Shown: one piece after another, positions 7,869 through 17,165 of the stretch
Layout: each line of letters starts with the position of its first letter
Position numbering within the stretch: the stretch's first letter is position 1
NCBI GenBank assembly: GCA_023402845.1
Contig: JAEYFP010000055.1
Coordinates: 17,599 to 81,598, forward strand
Reading direction: 5' to 3'
DNA length: 64,000 bases
From: Bacillota bacterium
Lineage (GTDB): Bacteria > Bacillota > Clostridia > Lachnospirales > Lachnospiraceae
The notes under the pieces: generated by a model
The model's database searches: none
What the model was told of the DNA's origin: nothing
What the model saw: only the letters and a program-made list of their open reading frames with translations
Made by a program: the position numbers and the translations under genes

Positions 7869-8048
7869 TTACCCCTCCTGATTATTTGTTGTGTTTTTTC
7901 TTATTACTCCATAAGCCCTGAAGTATTTTCCACCTTCTGTCGGAATCGCTTCAGAAATGTCTTCCACCTGAATATCCTCACTTTTTTCTAACATTTTTCT
8001 GAACCAGTGAATTTCATCAAGTCTTCCCATCAGCCTTAGTTTCAACAT
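7869..8048 (-). CDS. Small DUF3970-like protein
   Basis: The open frame extends to 8231, into the carboxypeptidase remnant, but the supported start is ATG at 8048 with GGAAAGG about 10 nt upstream. It gives 59 aa with a beta-alpha-beta look: KLRLMGRLDEIHWFRKMLE, then a C-terminal strand GKYFRAYGVIRK. This resembles the DUF3970 group of short proteins. Its last codons form the parA ribosome site. It is probably the first gene of the partition operon. Function unknown. Confidence 0.6.
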   Translation of the reverse strand: MLKLRLMGRLDEIHWFRKMLEKSEDIQVEDISEAIPTEGGKYFRAYGVIRKNTTNNQEG

Positions 8049-8075
8049 ATAATCACGCCCTTTCCGCTGTAAATT

Positions 8076-8095
8076 TAAGATTCTCTTGAATCTTA
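8076..8095. promoter_or_regulatory. Interrupted palindrome upstream of the partition operon
   Basis: TAAGATTC-TCTT-GAATCTTA is a perfect 8-bp inverted repeat with a 4-nt centre, 28 nt upstream of the first gene of the parA unit. Position suits an autoregulatory operator or a centromere-like parS site. There is no direct proof. Confidence 0.45.
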
Positions 8096-8115
8096 TTGCA
8101 CTAACGCTGTATAAT

Positions 8116-8149
8116 AAAAAAAGCCACTCACAACCCGTTGTGAAATAGC
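8116..8149 (-). terminator. Terminator at the element boundary
   Basis: On the minus strand an imperfect stem (GCTATTTCACAAC paired with GTTGTGAGTGGC) is followed by seven U residues. It lies 40-75 nt inside the element, between the interrupted carboxypeptidase gene and the partition operon, and would stop transcription entering from the chromosome. Confidence 0.6.
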
Positions 8150-8187
8150 TTCTTCTATCCCGATATAGAATTTTTATTCTGTCTCCT

Positions 8188-8856
8188 TTATTTATACGCC
8201 ACACATGCATCATTCGCGCTTGCAACTGCAATGCACTTGATCATTGTCTCAACATCCTGTTCCTCACCCGGTTCTAAAAACACTTGAGAGCCACCCATCG
8301 AGGCCGCATATTCCGATGTGCATACCGGATCCGTCAAGTTTATTTTTCCTTGCTCCAGTGCATCAAATATTAAAATTAATGTCATGATTTTTGTGATACT
8401 CGCCGGACGCAGTACCTCGTCGGCACTCTGCTCATAAATAACCGTACCGGTAGACGCCTCCATTAAGATGGCTGACGGCGCCGATATTGCAAGCGAAACA
8501 CCAGGATTTACAAACGAGTCTTCAGAGACTCCTTCTGTCGTATTAGCAGACACTCCTGCCGTATTTTCAACAAACTTTGCCGCAGACCCATCCTCTTCTG
8601 TTGTCGTCTCGTTCTCCTCTGTTGTGTTTTCACTACCGGTCCCCGTATCTTCAGCCTTCGCCGCAGAATTTTCTTCTATATTTTCTACGCTCTCCGCATT
8701 TTCTGCGTCTTTTACGATGTTTTCCGAAACACTTTCCGATAACATTGCATCTGCATGAATCTCCACGCAGGCTCCCAGCACTGTCATCAATAGGATCGTC
8801 GCCGCCAGGCAGGCGCCGCCAATCCTCTTTATCATCAGATTCCACCTTTTTTTCAT
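8188..8856 (-). pseudogene. D-alanyl-D-alanine carboxypeptidase, 3' half removed by the element
   Basis: The 222-aa frame starts with a signal peptide (KRIGGACLAATILLMTVLGA) and an unusually long Glu/Ser/Thr-rich linker (about residues 40-115). Then comes the start of a DacA-type S11 peptidase domain: LMEASTGTVIYEQ, the catalytic SxxK as SITK, and the SxN motif in SAND. Three residues after the conserved ACVA the frame runs into element DNA and stops. The KTG motif and the C-terminal domain are absent, so the product should be inactive. Its distal half should lie beyond the other end of the element. The gene matches family length up to the break. Confidence 0.85.
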
Positions 8857-8892
8857 GTTGCCGCTCCAAAGGATATTATTACCTAATATATG

Positions 8893-8928
8893 AAAAAAGG
8901 TCCTTGGCTATTCTCATAACCAAGGACC
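8893..8928 (-). terminator. rpsU terminator
   Basis: Perfect 9-bp GC-containing stem (GGTCCTTGG / CCAAGGACC, 8899-8907 and 8920-8928) followed by six U residues on the minus strand, 11 nt past the rpsU stop codon. Confidence 0.9.
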
Positions 8929-8938
8929 AATGTAAACA

Positions 8939-9115
8939 TTAATTATATTTACGTTTTCTAGCTGCTTCAGATTTTTTCTTGCGTTTTACGCTCGGCTTTT
9001 CATAATGCTCTCTTTTACGAATCTCCTGCTGAATACCCGCCTTAGCGCAGTTCCTCTTAAAGCGACGTAAAGCGCTGTCTAAAGTCTCGTTCTCTTTTAC
9101 AATAACATTTGACAT
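8939..9115 (-). CDS. rpsU: 30S ribosomal protein S21
   Basis: A 58-aa, extremely basic protein translated by hand from ATG at 9115. It begins with the typical S21 pattern ENETLDSALRRFKRNCAKAG and ends with a run of lysines and arginines (KREHYEKPSVKRKKK). S21 binds the 30S platform and helps initiation. It stands alone between its own promoter (9211-9238) and terminator (8893-8928), so it is monocistronic here. The start is preceded by GAGGTTAGGTGTGAG. Full length for the family. Confidence 0.97.
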   Translation of the reverse strand: MSNVIVKENETLDSALRRFKRNCAKAGIQQEIRKREHYEKPSVKRKKKSEAARKRKYN

Positions 9116-9210
9116 AGTCTCACACCTAACCTCCCCTCAAGTCCTATATTGTGCAGCATACGACTGTAGGGTATTTTGCCTGATTGCATCAGACAATTGC
9201 ACTATACTAG

Positions 9211-9238
9211 ATTATAGCATATTTTCACATTTCGTCAA
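9211..9238 (-). promoter_or_regulatory. rpsU promoter
   Basis: Minus-strand -35 TTGACG (9233-9238) and -10 TATAAT (9211-9216), with a 16-bp spacer, about 95 nt before the rpsU start codon. Confidence 0.8.
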
Positions 9239-9268
9239 CAGTTTTTCTTAAAAAATGTGAGAAAGTGA

Positions 9269-11908
9269 CTATGAGAGCTGATTGACGAGCACTTTTTCCG
9301 CTTCTGCGATACAAGCATCGATGCCAGCCGGGTTCTTTCCGCCGGCCTGCGCCATGTTTGGACGCCCCCCGCCGCCGCCGCCTATAAGTGCGGCAATTCC
9401 TTTAATCAGATTGCCCGCATGAGCGCCTTTTTCCATCGCGCCTTCCGTCGCCATCGCAATCAGACTTACTTTTCCCTCTGACTCGGAGGCAATCACAACT
9501 ACCCCCTCATTCAGCTTTTCCTTTAACTGGTCTCCAAGCTCCCTTAAACCGTTCATATCGACATCTGCAACCTTTGCAGCCAATAGCTTAACACCCTTCA
9601 CTTCAACCACCTGATCCATCACATCTCCGAGGGCGTCCTTGGCTGCTCTGCTCTTTAATGAATCGACCTCGCTTTGCAAGCTTTTCATCTCCGCCTGCAT
9701 ATGCGTCAGTTTTTCAACAATCGATGCCGGATTTGTCTTTGCAATCTTCGCCGCCTCATTCAGCACCTCTTCCATTTGTTTATAATAAGTAAACACTCCA
9801 TTTCCTGTCAGAGCCTCAATTCTGCGAACGCCGGCTGCAATACCGGATTCTGACAGGATCTTAAAGGCAAGGATTGTTCCGGTATTCTGCACATGCGTAC
9901 CGCCGCAAAGTTCTACAGAAAAATCGCCCATTTTAACAACGCGAACAGTCTCACCGTACTTTTCCCCAAACAGTGCCATCGCACCGAGTTTTTTTGCTTC
10001 CTCAATCGTCATGATTTCTGTTATTACAGGAAGAGCCAATGCAATCTCTTCATTGACAATTTTCTCTACCCGATCTAATTCTTCCTGTGTCATTGCAGAA
10101 AAATGGCTGAAGTCAAAACGAAGCCTATCTCCGTTTACAAAGGATCCCGCCTGCTCCACATGTGTACCCAGCACGGTACGAAGCGCTTTTTGCAGCAAAT
10201 GAGTAGCGCTGTGATTCTTGCACGTCGCCAGCCTGTTTTGTTCATTTACCATAAGAGTTACGATATCACCCGTTTTAAACATTCCCCTTGTCATGCTTCC
10301 GACATGACCGATTTTGCCTCCGGCCAGCTTGACCGTATCCTCCACCTGAAATTCTCCATTCACGGAGGTGATGATTCCGATATCGGCACTTTGACCGCCC
10401 ATCGTTGCATAAAATGGCGTTTCGTCCACAATGATCGTGCCCATCTGGCCGTCCGTCAAAGCCTCCGTCAGCTCGGTTTCCGTAGTCAGCACCGAGACAC
10501 GGGAATCCGAAGCCAGCTTATCATAACCGACAAATACCGAGGTGACAGCAGGATCAATTTCCTCATATACGGTAGCATCCGCTCCCATATAATTCGTTGC
10601 CTTCCTTCCCTTGCGTGCCCGTTCCTTCTGACTAAGCATTGCCGCCGCAAAGCCTGCTTCATCCACTGTATATCCCTTTTCCTCCAATATTTCCTTTGTC
10701 AGATCAAGTGGAAAGCCATACGTATCATGAAGCTTGAACGCCTCTTCCCCGGACAGCAGGGTATCATTCGTTGCTTTAATTTTCTCACACATCTCATTTA
10801 AGATAGTCAACCCCTGATCGATCGTCTTGTTAAAGTTCGCTTCCTCCTGCGTTAAAATGTTGAAGATGAATTCTCTCTTCTCCTCCAACTCCGGATAGCC
10901 GTCCTTAGAGCCTTCAATCACAGTCTCACTGAGCTTTGACAAAAACATACCGTCAATGCCAAGCAATCTGCCATGTCTGGATGCCCGGCGGATAATCCTT
11001 CTTAACACATAGCCTCGTCCCTCATTGTTCGGCATAATTCCGTCTGAAATCATAAAGGCGGCGGAGCGGATATGATCTGTCACGATACGGATAGACACAT
11101 CCCATTTATATTCCTTATGGTACTCCTTTCCGGCAAGCTCACATACTTTGCTGCGCAGCGCATAGATTGTATCCACATCAAAAATAGAATCCACATCCTG
11201 CACAACGGCGGCAAGGCGCTCCAGTCCCATACCAGTATCTATATTCTTCTGCTCAAGCTCGGTATAATTGCCTTTTCCATCGCTTTCAAACTGAGTGAAC
11301 ACATTATTCCAGATTTCGATATAACGATCACAGTCACAGCCCACCGTACACTCCGGTTTCCCGCAGCCATACCGTTCCCCCCGGTCATAATAAACCTCAG
11401 AACAGGGACCGCATGGACCGGAGCCGTGCTCCCAAAAATTATCCTCTTTGCCGAAACGGAAAATACGCGCGGCCGGAACACCGATCTCCTTATTCCATAT
11501 TTCAAACGCCTCATCATCATCTAAATAGACAGACGGATACAGCCGATCGCCTTCCAGACCGACCACCTCGGTTAAAAACTCCCATGTCCACGCAATCGCC
11601 TCATGCTTGAAATAATCGCCGAACGAAAAATTGCCGAGCATCTCAAAGAAGGTTCCGTGTCTTGCCGTCTTTCCGATATTCTCAATATCGCCCGTACGAA
11701 TACACTTCTGACACGTCGTCACACGCTTTCTAGGGGGAATTTCCTGTCCCGTAAAATAAGGCTTGAGCGGTGCCATGCCTGAATTGATCAACAGCAGACT
11801 GTTATCATTATGCGGCACTAAAGAAAAGCTCTTCATCGCCAAATGTCCTTTACTCTCAAAGAACTCCAAAAACATCTTTCTTAATTCATTTACACCGTAC
11901 TTTTGCAC
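9269..11908 (-). CDS. alaS: Alanyl-tRNA synthetase
   Basis: An 879-aa enzyme charging tRNA-Ala. The class II catalytic core is at the N-terminus (SLVPHNDNSLLLINSGMAP, then RHGTFFEMLGNFSFGDYFK). The editing domain carries the zinc-site motifs HSATHLLQ (about residue 565) and CGGTHVQNTG (about 665). The C-terminal C-Ala domain has a coiled region and ends with the glycine-rich GGGGGGRPNMAQAGG. The start is GTG with a GGAGG site. The gene has its own promoter upstream. The leader is too short for a T-box, so that kind of control is not expected. Confidence 0.98.
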   Translation of the reverse strand: MQKYGVNELRKMFLEFFESKGHLAMKSFSLVPHNDNSLLLINSGMAPLKPYFTGQEIPPRKRVTTCQKCIRTGDIENIGKTARHGTFFEMLGNFSFGDYFKHEAIAWTWEFLTEVVGLEGDRLYPSVYLDDDEAFEIWNKEIGVPAARIFRFGKEDNFWEHGSGPCGPCSEVYYDRGERYGCGKPECTVGCDCDRYIEIWNNVFTQFESDGKGNYTELEQKNIDTGMGLERLAAVVQDVDSIFDVDTIYALRSKVCELAGKEYHKEYKWDVSIRIVTDHIRSAAFMISDGIMPNNEGRGYVLRRIIRRASRHGRLLGIDGMFLSKLSETVIEGSKDGYPELEEKREFIFNILTQEEANFNKTIDQGLTILNEMCEKIKATNDTLLSGEEAFKLHDTYGFPLDLTKEILEEKGYTVDEAGFAAAMLSQKERARKGRKATNYMGADATVYEEIDPAVTSVFVGYDKLASDSRVSVLTTETELTEALTDGQMGTIIVDETPFYATMGGQSADIGIITSVNGEFQVEDTVKLAGGKIGHVGSMTRGMFKTGDIVTLMVNEQNRLATCKNHSATHLLQKALRTVLGTHVEQAGSFVNGDRLRFDFSHFSAMTQEELDRVEKIVNEEIALALPVITEIMTIEEAKKLGAMALFGEKYGETVRVVKMGDFSVELCGGTHVQNTGTILAFKILSESGIAAGVRRIEALTGNGVFTYYKQMEEVLNEAAKIAKTNPASIVEKLTHMQAEMKSLQSEVDSLKSRAAKDALGDVMDQVVEVKGVKLLAAKVADVDMNGLRELGDQLKEKLNEGVVVIASESEGKVSLIAMATEGAMEKGAHAGNLIKGIAALIGGGGGGRPNMAQAGGKNPAGIDACIAEAEKVLVNQLS

Positions 11909-11966
11909 TCTATTTCCTCCTCACAGCCCATTAAAAGGACCGCTAATATCATACTGTCCGCGTACA

Positions 11967-11996
11967 ATTCTATACCATATCTGCCAATATTGTCAA
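11967..11996 (-). promoter_or_regulatory. alaS promoter
   Basis: Minus-strand TTGACA (11991-11996) and TAGAAT (11967-11972) with an 18-bp spacer, 58 nt before the alaS start codon. Confidence 0.7.
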
Positions 11997-12009
11997 TGAA
12001 TACTGATTC

Positions 12010-13020
12010 CTATAATAAATTTACTCCGCCTGCAGCAGCGTATTGAACCACCTCATCGGGCCAGATAGAGCTTTGTACCTCGCCAATGTGCGCCCGCCGT
12101 AAAAAGAACATGCAAATTCTGGACTGTCCGATACCTCCGCCAACCGTGTAAGGAAGTTCCTTTTCAAGAACCGCTTTCTGGAACGGCAGCCTTGCACGAT
12201 CCTCACAGCCCGCGGCTGCAAGCTGTTTTTCAAGTGACTTTTCATCCACACGAATTCCCATTGAGGACAGCTCCAACGCCAGATCCAGCACCGGATAATA
12301 GACGATAATGTCGCCGTTCAGCTCCCAGTCATCATAATCCGGCGCTCTTCCGTCATGCTTTTCTCCTGACTTCAGTTCTCCGCCGATCTTCATTAAAAAT
12401 ACTGCACCACATTCCTTGGCAATCTTATTTTCCCGGTCCTTTGCATTGCAGTCCGGCCACCGGTCCTCAAGCTCCTGCGTTGTTACAAACGTAATGTCCT
12501 GCGGAAGGATTTTCTTGATCTCGGGATAACGCGCATTGATAAACACCTCTGTATTTTTTAATGCTTCATATACTTTTCTTACGATCAACTTTAACGTTTC
12601 CTCGTTTCGTTCCTCTTTGTAAATAATTTTTTCCCAATCCCACTGGTCCACATAGAGTGAATGCAGGTTGTCCGTATCTTCGTCTCTTCTGATTGCGCTC
12701 ATGTCCGTATAAAGTCCTTCTCCATGTGTGAATCCATACTTTTTCAGTGCCATTCTTTTCCACTTTGCAAGTGAATGTACAATTTCTACAACCGCGTCGT
12801 TCTGCTCCCTGATGCCAAAGCTGACCGGGCGTTCCACACCGTTCAAATTATCATTCAGACCCGATTCCGGTTTTACGAACAGCGGCGCCGACACCCTTGT
12901 CAAATTCAACTCCTTTGCAAGCGCCCTTTCAAAATAATCTTTCACATCCTTGATGGCAATTTCTGTTTCCTTAATACTTTGCGGACTGTGATAGCCCGTG
13001 GGAATTACGATTCCTTTCAT
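12010..13020 (-). CDS. asnA: Aspartate-ammonia ligase (asparagine synthetase A)
   Basis: A 336-aa class II synthetase-like enzyme that makes asparagine from aspartate, ammonia and ATP. Visible family blocks are the N-terminal PTGYHSPQSIKETEIAIKD, the active-site stretch RRDEDTDNLHSLYVDQWDWE, and the C-terminal GGIGQSRICMFFL. Length matches the usual 330 residues. It follows the hybrid kinase gene by 42 nt without a visible terminator and may be the last gene of the HAD-birA-kinase operon; alaS downstream has its own promoter. Confidence 0.97.
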   Translation of the reverse strand: MKGIVIPTGYHSPQSIKETEIAIKDVKDYFERALAKELNLTRVSAPLFVKPESGLNDNLNGVERPVSFGIREQNDAVVEIVHSLAKWKRMALKKYGFTHGEGLYTDMSAIRRDEDTDNLHSLYVDQWDWEKIIYKEERNEETLKLIVRKVYEALKNTEVFINARYPEIKKILPQDITFVTTQELEDRWPDCNAKDRENKIAKECGAVFLMKIGGELKSGEKHDGRAPDYDDWELNGDIIVYYPVLDLALELSSMGIRVDEKSLEKQLAAAGCEDRARLPFQKAVLEKELPYTVGGGIGQSRICMFFLRRAHIGEVQSSIWPDEVVQYAAAGGVNLL

Positions 13021-13062
13021 ACTGATACCCGCTTTCCTGTAAAATAATGATTTCTTTATCTT

Positions 13063-16000
13063 CTATTTATCTTCCAACCGCTTTTGAATCAACCGGCGCA
13101 GCTCCTCCAATATCCGGAGCAATGCTTCATGCCGCTCTGTTACTTTATCCCATTGGCCGCCTTTGCCGTACAGCTCCATTTCACAGGCAAAGCGCCTTAC
13201 TTCAAATGCACCGATAGACGATGCTGCAGTTTTTAATCCATGGACATAAATCATATAATTTTTTTCATTTCTTTCGGTAAATGCCGTCTTGAGGTTTTCC
13301 TGAATTTCCAAGCATTCCTCGGCAAATGTCTGTACAATGAGACGGTACATATCGCTGTCTCCCATACAATGCTGCCGTATGACCTCTTGCTCTTCAATCC
13401 CGTCCTCCCGTTTAAACAAATGCTTCCCGCTCTCCTCCAAACCGATATCCATCCGGTATTTCCTTTTGCTTTCCGGAATAAATTTTCTGAGTGCCGCATC
13501 CAGCTCCTGGAAATCGATTGGCTTTGACAGATAGTCATTCATTCCGCATGCGAGCAATTGTTCCTTTGTCCCTCTGACAACATCTGCCGTCAACGCGATG
13601 ATCGGCAGTTCTCTTTCGGCACACCCCTTTATCTTCCGGATCATCTGTGTCGCTTCTCCTCCATCGATATGCGGCATCATATAATCCATCAGAATGAGAT
13701 CGTATTGCTTTCCTGCTTTTAAATACGCGATTGCCTCTTTTGCACTTTCTGCCGTAAAAACCTGTATTTCATAGCGCTTCAGCACTTCCCGGATAACCGT
13801 CAGATTGACACGATTGTCATCCACCGCAAGAATTCTCACATCCGGTGCCTTAAACTCCTCTTCCTTCTGTTTTTTGTCCTGCTGCTTGTCATATGGCAGT
13901 TTTTCGTGCAATAAGTTCATGATTTCCAATGGAAGAGCCGGTTTCCTGAGCATTCGAAGATTTTGGTCCTCTATGATGATTTCGTTCACCGGAACAAGAG
14001 CGATCAGCCTCGTATGCCGGTATGCTTTCTTCCATTCCTTTACATCGGCATCCGAATATAACTTTGTATCAAAAAATAATACCGTATTGTCCGAATCCTC
14101 GACTGCATACAAATCGGTCTCTTCCTCTGTCACAATTTGAAGACGATCCAAAAGCCGTACAAACTCATTCCGCTCTTCATCCTGTAAAAATACATAGGCA
14201 CGATATCTCCCCGGTTCGTTATTATAAACGGTAGAAGTAAAATCAGCAACCCTCTGTTCTATACTCATCGTAAAGCTGCTTCCTTTTCCATAAACACTGT
14301 TTACAAGGATCGTACCGTTCATAAGCTGCGCAAGTTTTCTAGAAATCGCCAAGCCCAGACCGGTTCCCTCCCGTTCGCGATTCTTTTTCGCGTCCACCTG
14401 TGTAAATTCTTCAAACAGGCATTTCTGATCCTCCTCCCGGATTCCTATTCCTGTATCGGTAACGGTACAGATAAGTCTGATTTTGTCATCCGCAATCGGT
14501 GTACTGCCGACCGTCAAACAAATCGATCCGACATCCGTATATTTTACGGCGTTATTCAAGAGATTTAAAAGGATCTGCCTGATGCGTCCCTCATCTCCGA
14601 TCAAACGGTCGGGAAGCTGCGGGTCCCATTTCAGAAGGAATATCAATTTGCTTTCCTGTGCGCGGAGCGCAATGATATCCCGGATATTGGCAAGCATTTG
14701 ATTTAATGAATATGACTCTTCCAAAATATCATACTTATCCGCAGAAAATTTGCTGTAATCCAGAATATCATTAATGATTGAGAGCAAGTTCTGCGAAGAG
14801 CTATTAATCATTTTTGCATACTCCAGATTATTCTTCGACAGATCATTTGAATGTGTCATAAGCGCAGACATACTGACAATTGCATTCATCGGCGTCCTGA
14901 TTTCATGTGTCATATTCGCAAGGAAAATGCTTTTATCCATGCTTTCCTTGATTGCCTGCTCCTTCTCACGCTCCAGGATAAATATACCCCTAATTGAATC
15001 ATAAATCAAAACTGCCATAAAATAAGCGAGTCCATAACAAAGGATGGAGCCCGTCTTTTTATAGCTGATATCCCAGTATGGAAATAAAATTTCTATAATT
15101 CCGAACGGGACTAACCCTATCAGTCCGTACAGCAGAGGCAGCACTTTTTTATCTTTATGCAGGAACCAGCAGCGAATGGTCGTGACGCTCATCAGGATCG
15201 CGGACAGGGTCATTATGACATTACTTGCCGTCAGCGTTTCATACAAATCAAATACACCAAACACCTGCAGCAGGATACAGACCGCCGCATTGACACAACC
15301 GCACAGCTCCATAATAAGATGCCATCTCTCATACCTGCGGTCTTGAACAAGGTTTACATATTTCAGCATCGGAATCGGAAACAGCAATAAGCTTAAAAAG
15401 GTAACCGCATATATGAAATAACTGTTTCCGACTGCAAATTGTATGATTTTTCCTTCCATCAACAGCCATGAGGATAATAATAGAATAAACAGTCCAAGAT
15501 ACAGTACCTTCCTGTTATTCCTCTTGTTCAGCATCCCTCTGATAACAGAAACAACAACAAGCAGCAGGCCTCCGATGACAAACAGACCGGCAATGATATG
15601 CCTTGCATAAAACATTCGGTATATTTCCCGCACGATTGCCGTTTTTTCCCCAAAATAGAACTCATTGACAACGCCTCGATTGCTTTTGTAGGGCGAATCC
15701 AACTCAATTTCTATAAGCTCTCCGGCATACTCATCCGACAGCGGGATCAGCACATAAAGACTGCCTCCCGAATTCCAAAGCGGCTTTCTCAAGTCATGTC
15801 CGAACTCATAGACCTCTTTCCCGCCGATCATCACCCGCACATTTTGCAGGGATAAGCGAAACCCCAAATCATAGCCAAACGGAATCTCTTCCGGCAGCTT
15901 CCGGTAAATACGAAATCCCATATCCGTCTCGCCTAAATAAGGATTCATATCGTCCGGCGAGCTTATAGAAATCGTACTGCCATCTCCCTTATCGTATTGC

Positions 16001-16146
16001 CAGCCCGTATCCAGTACCGAACATTCCGATCGCATGAAGGATGTATCCGGCTGCCCGGACAACAGTGATATGGATAAAATTACGATTCCTGCGGCCGTTA
16101 GCATCAGAAAAAACAGACTTACAATTTTTGCTGCCTTCTTTTCCAT
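13063..16146 (-). CDS. Hybrid sensor histidine kinase with receiver and HPt domains
   Basis: A 1027-aa membrane phosphorelay protein. Residues 7-29 form a signal anchor, about 30-180 an extracellular beta-sandwich-like sensor, and about 180-395 seven or so membrane helices, together like 7TMR-type sensors. A HisKA domain follows with the phospho-acceptor histidine in MTHEIRTPMNAI (near residue 415), then HATPase_c (DTGIGIREED, GTGLGLAISRKLAQL). A receiver domain has its aspartate in LILMDYMMPHIDGG (near 818). A C-terminal HPt domain has its histidine in YVHGLKTAASSIGA (near 970). No DNA-binding output is linked; the partner is unknown. The gene starts 24 nt after birA. Confidence 0.93.
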   Translation of the reverse strand: MEKKAAKIVSLFFLMLTAAGIVILSISLLSGQPDTSFMRSECSVLDTGWQYDKGDGSTISISSPDDMNPYLGETDMGFRIYRKLPEEIPFGYDLGFRLSLQNVRVMIGGKEVYEFGHDLRKPLWNSGGSLYVLIPLSDEYAGELIEIELDSPYKSNRGVVNEFYFGEKTAIVREIYRMFYARHIIAGLFVIGGLLLVVVSVIRGMLNKRNNRKVLYLGLFILLLSSWLLMEGKIIQFAVGNSYFIYAVTFLSLLLFPIPMLKYVNLVQDRRYERWHLIMELCGCVNAAVCILLQVFGVFDLYETLTASNVIMTLSAILMSVTTIRCWFLHKDKKVLPLLYGLIGLVPFGIIEILFPYWDISYKKTGSILCYGLAYFMAVLIYDSIRGIFILEREKEQAIKESMDKSIFLANMTHEIRTPMNAIVSMSALMTHSNDLSKNNLEYAKMINSSSQNLLSIINDILDYSKFSADKYDILEESYSLNQMLANIRDIIALRAQESKLIFLLKWDPQLPDRLIGDEGRIRQILLNLLNNAVKYTDVGSICLTVGSTPIADDKIRLICTVTDTGIGIREEDQKCLFEEFTQVDAKKNREREGTGLGLAISRKLAQLMNGTILVNSVYGKGSSFTMSIEQRVADFTSTVYNNEPGRYRAYVFLQDEERNEFVRLLDRLQIVTEEETDLYAVEDSDNTVLFFDTKLYSDADVKEWKKAYRHTRLIALVPVNEIIIEDQNLRMLRKPALPLEIMNLLHEKLPYDKQQDKKQKEEEFKAPDVRILAVDDNRVNLTVIREVLKRYEIQVFTAESAKEAIAYLKAGKQYDLILMDYMMPHIDGGEATQMIRKIKGCAERELPIIALTADVVRGTKEQLLACGMNDYLSKPIDFQELDAALRKFIPESKRKYRMDIGLEESGKHLFKREDGIEEQEVIRQHCMGDSDMYRLIVQTFAEECLEIQENLKTAFTERNEKNYMIYVHGLKTAASSIGAFEVRRFACEMELYGKGGQWDKVTERHEALLRILEELRRLIQKRLEDK

Positions 16147-16170
16147 TTGGGCTTTCCTTTCTCTTTTGTC

Positions 16171-17151
16171 TCACAGCCGAATGCTCACCTCGCCGGAGTC
16201 CAGCACGCTTCTTGTTCCATCCGGTGCCTCGACAAGCAGACCCGCATTATCGTCAATTCCGAGCACCGTTACCTGCCTCTTTGTTTCGCCGCTCAGATAT
16301 GTCACCTTTCTCCCGATCACAAAAGACCGGCGACGATATTCCTCCATATACGACTTATCTAAAATTTTGTCATAATATTCAAAAAAGCGGTTCAGCACAC
16401 CGGCCGCCAAAAGGTTTGTATAGCTGCCGCCGCCCTCACCCGGAGTTTGAAAGACTGTTCCGACAATTTCCTTTAATTCCTTTGGAAGCCCTTCTGCCGG
16501 AGGGTAAATGTTAATCCCGATACCGAGCACCGCATAAGCCGGAAAACCTGTCTCCATATCGACAGACGCCTCCGTCAATATCCCGCATATTTTTTTGTGA
16601 TCCAAAAACACATCGTTCACCCATTTGATAAGCGTGTGCTTACCGGAGGTTTCCTCAACCGCCCGTGCGACGGAAACGGCTGCCATCGTCGTGATGGAAA
16701 CCGCCTGCTCCACCGGAATCGCCGGCCTTAAGAGCACACTCATATAAAGGCTCCCATTCCTTGGAGAATAAAAACTCCTTCCCTTTCTGCCCTTGCCCGC
16801 ACTCTGCTCTCTTGCAATCACTATCAGGCCTTCCTGCGCACCGTTCTCCGCCAGTTCCTTCAACACAGTATTCGTTGAGGTCACGCTGTCGCGAAGCTCA
16901 ATAGACAGCCGCCTATCTGAAACAGAAAGGTACTTCCTAATTCCTTCTTCTGAAAGAAGATCATTTTTTTCCGAAAGGCAATATCCCCGATTCGTCCCAG
17001 CCAGTATTTCCACGCCTTCCGCCTTCAACACCCGGATCACCTTCCATACCGCATTTCTGCTGACGGACAGCCTGGCGGCCATCTCTTCTCCTGAAACACT
17101 CTTTCCCCTGTTTTCTTCAAGTATCTGCAGCACTTCCTGCTTCAGCGCCAT
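16171..17151 (-). CDS. birA: Bifunctional biotin-[acetyl-CoA-carboxylase] ligase / biotin repressor
   Basis: A 326-aa protein. Residues 1-60 are a winged helix-turn-helix (SVSGEEMAARLSVSRNAVWK), so it can repress biotin genes as well as attach biotin to carboxylases. The catalytic domain shows the adenylate loop GKGRKGRSFYSPRNGSLYMS (about residues 120-139), KWVNDVFL and KICGILTEAS, then a short SH3-like C-terminal domain. Length is normal for the bifunctional form. It lies in a tight run with DUF6472 (14 nt before) and the kinase gene (24 nt after). No biotin operator was identified in the window. Confidence 0.95.
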   Translation of the reverse strand: MALKQEVLQILEENRGKSVSGEEMAARLSVSRNAVWKVIRVLKAEGVEILAGTNRGYCLSEKNDLLSEEGIRKYLSVSDRRLSIELRDSVTSTNTVLKELAENGAQEGLIVIAREQSAGKGRKGRSFYSPRNGSLYMSVLLRPAIPVEQAVSITTMAAVSVARAVEETSGKHTLIKWVNDVFLDHKKICGILTEASVDMETGFPAYAVLGIGINIYPPAEGLPKELKEIVGTVFQTPGEGGGSYTNLLAAGVLNRFFEYYDKILDKSYMEEYRRRSFVIGRKVTYLSGETKRQVTVLGIDDNAGLLVEAPDGTRSVLDSGEVSIRL

Positions 17152-17165
17152 TTTTCTTTTCCTTC

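Larger units (their letters stand above)
1..8200. mobile_element. Integrative conjugative element, Tn1549/CTn type (one end)
   Basis: All genes from the window edge to about 8190 lie on the minus strand and form a recognisable conjugation and maintenance module: VirB6/TrbL-like protein, Maff2 peptide, VirD4 coupling protein, PcfB, RepA_N initiator, ParA. This set and order is typical of Tn1549/CTn elements of Clostridia. The right boundary is inferred from the point where a chromosomal D,D-carboxypeptidase reading frame stops matching its family, at 8188-8197. The other end, with integrase and relaxase, lies outside the window. The exact att sequence cannot be read from one end. Confidence 0.82.

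Noticed and set aside
8049..8231. N-terminal extension of the DUF3970-like gene to 8231
   Set aside because: The extension would read through the boundary terminator and into the carboxypeptidase remnant. A better ribosome site lies before ATG 8048.
11909..12009. T-box leader for alaS (and likewise for glyS at 45538-45606)
   Set aside because: Gaps of 100 and 69 nt are too short and no T-box core (AGGGTGGNACCGCG-like) is visible.
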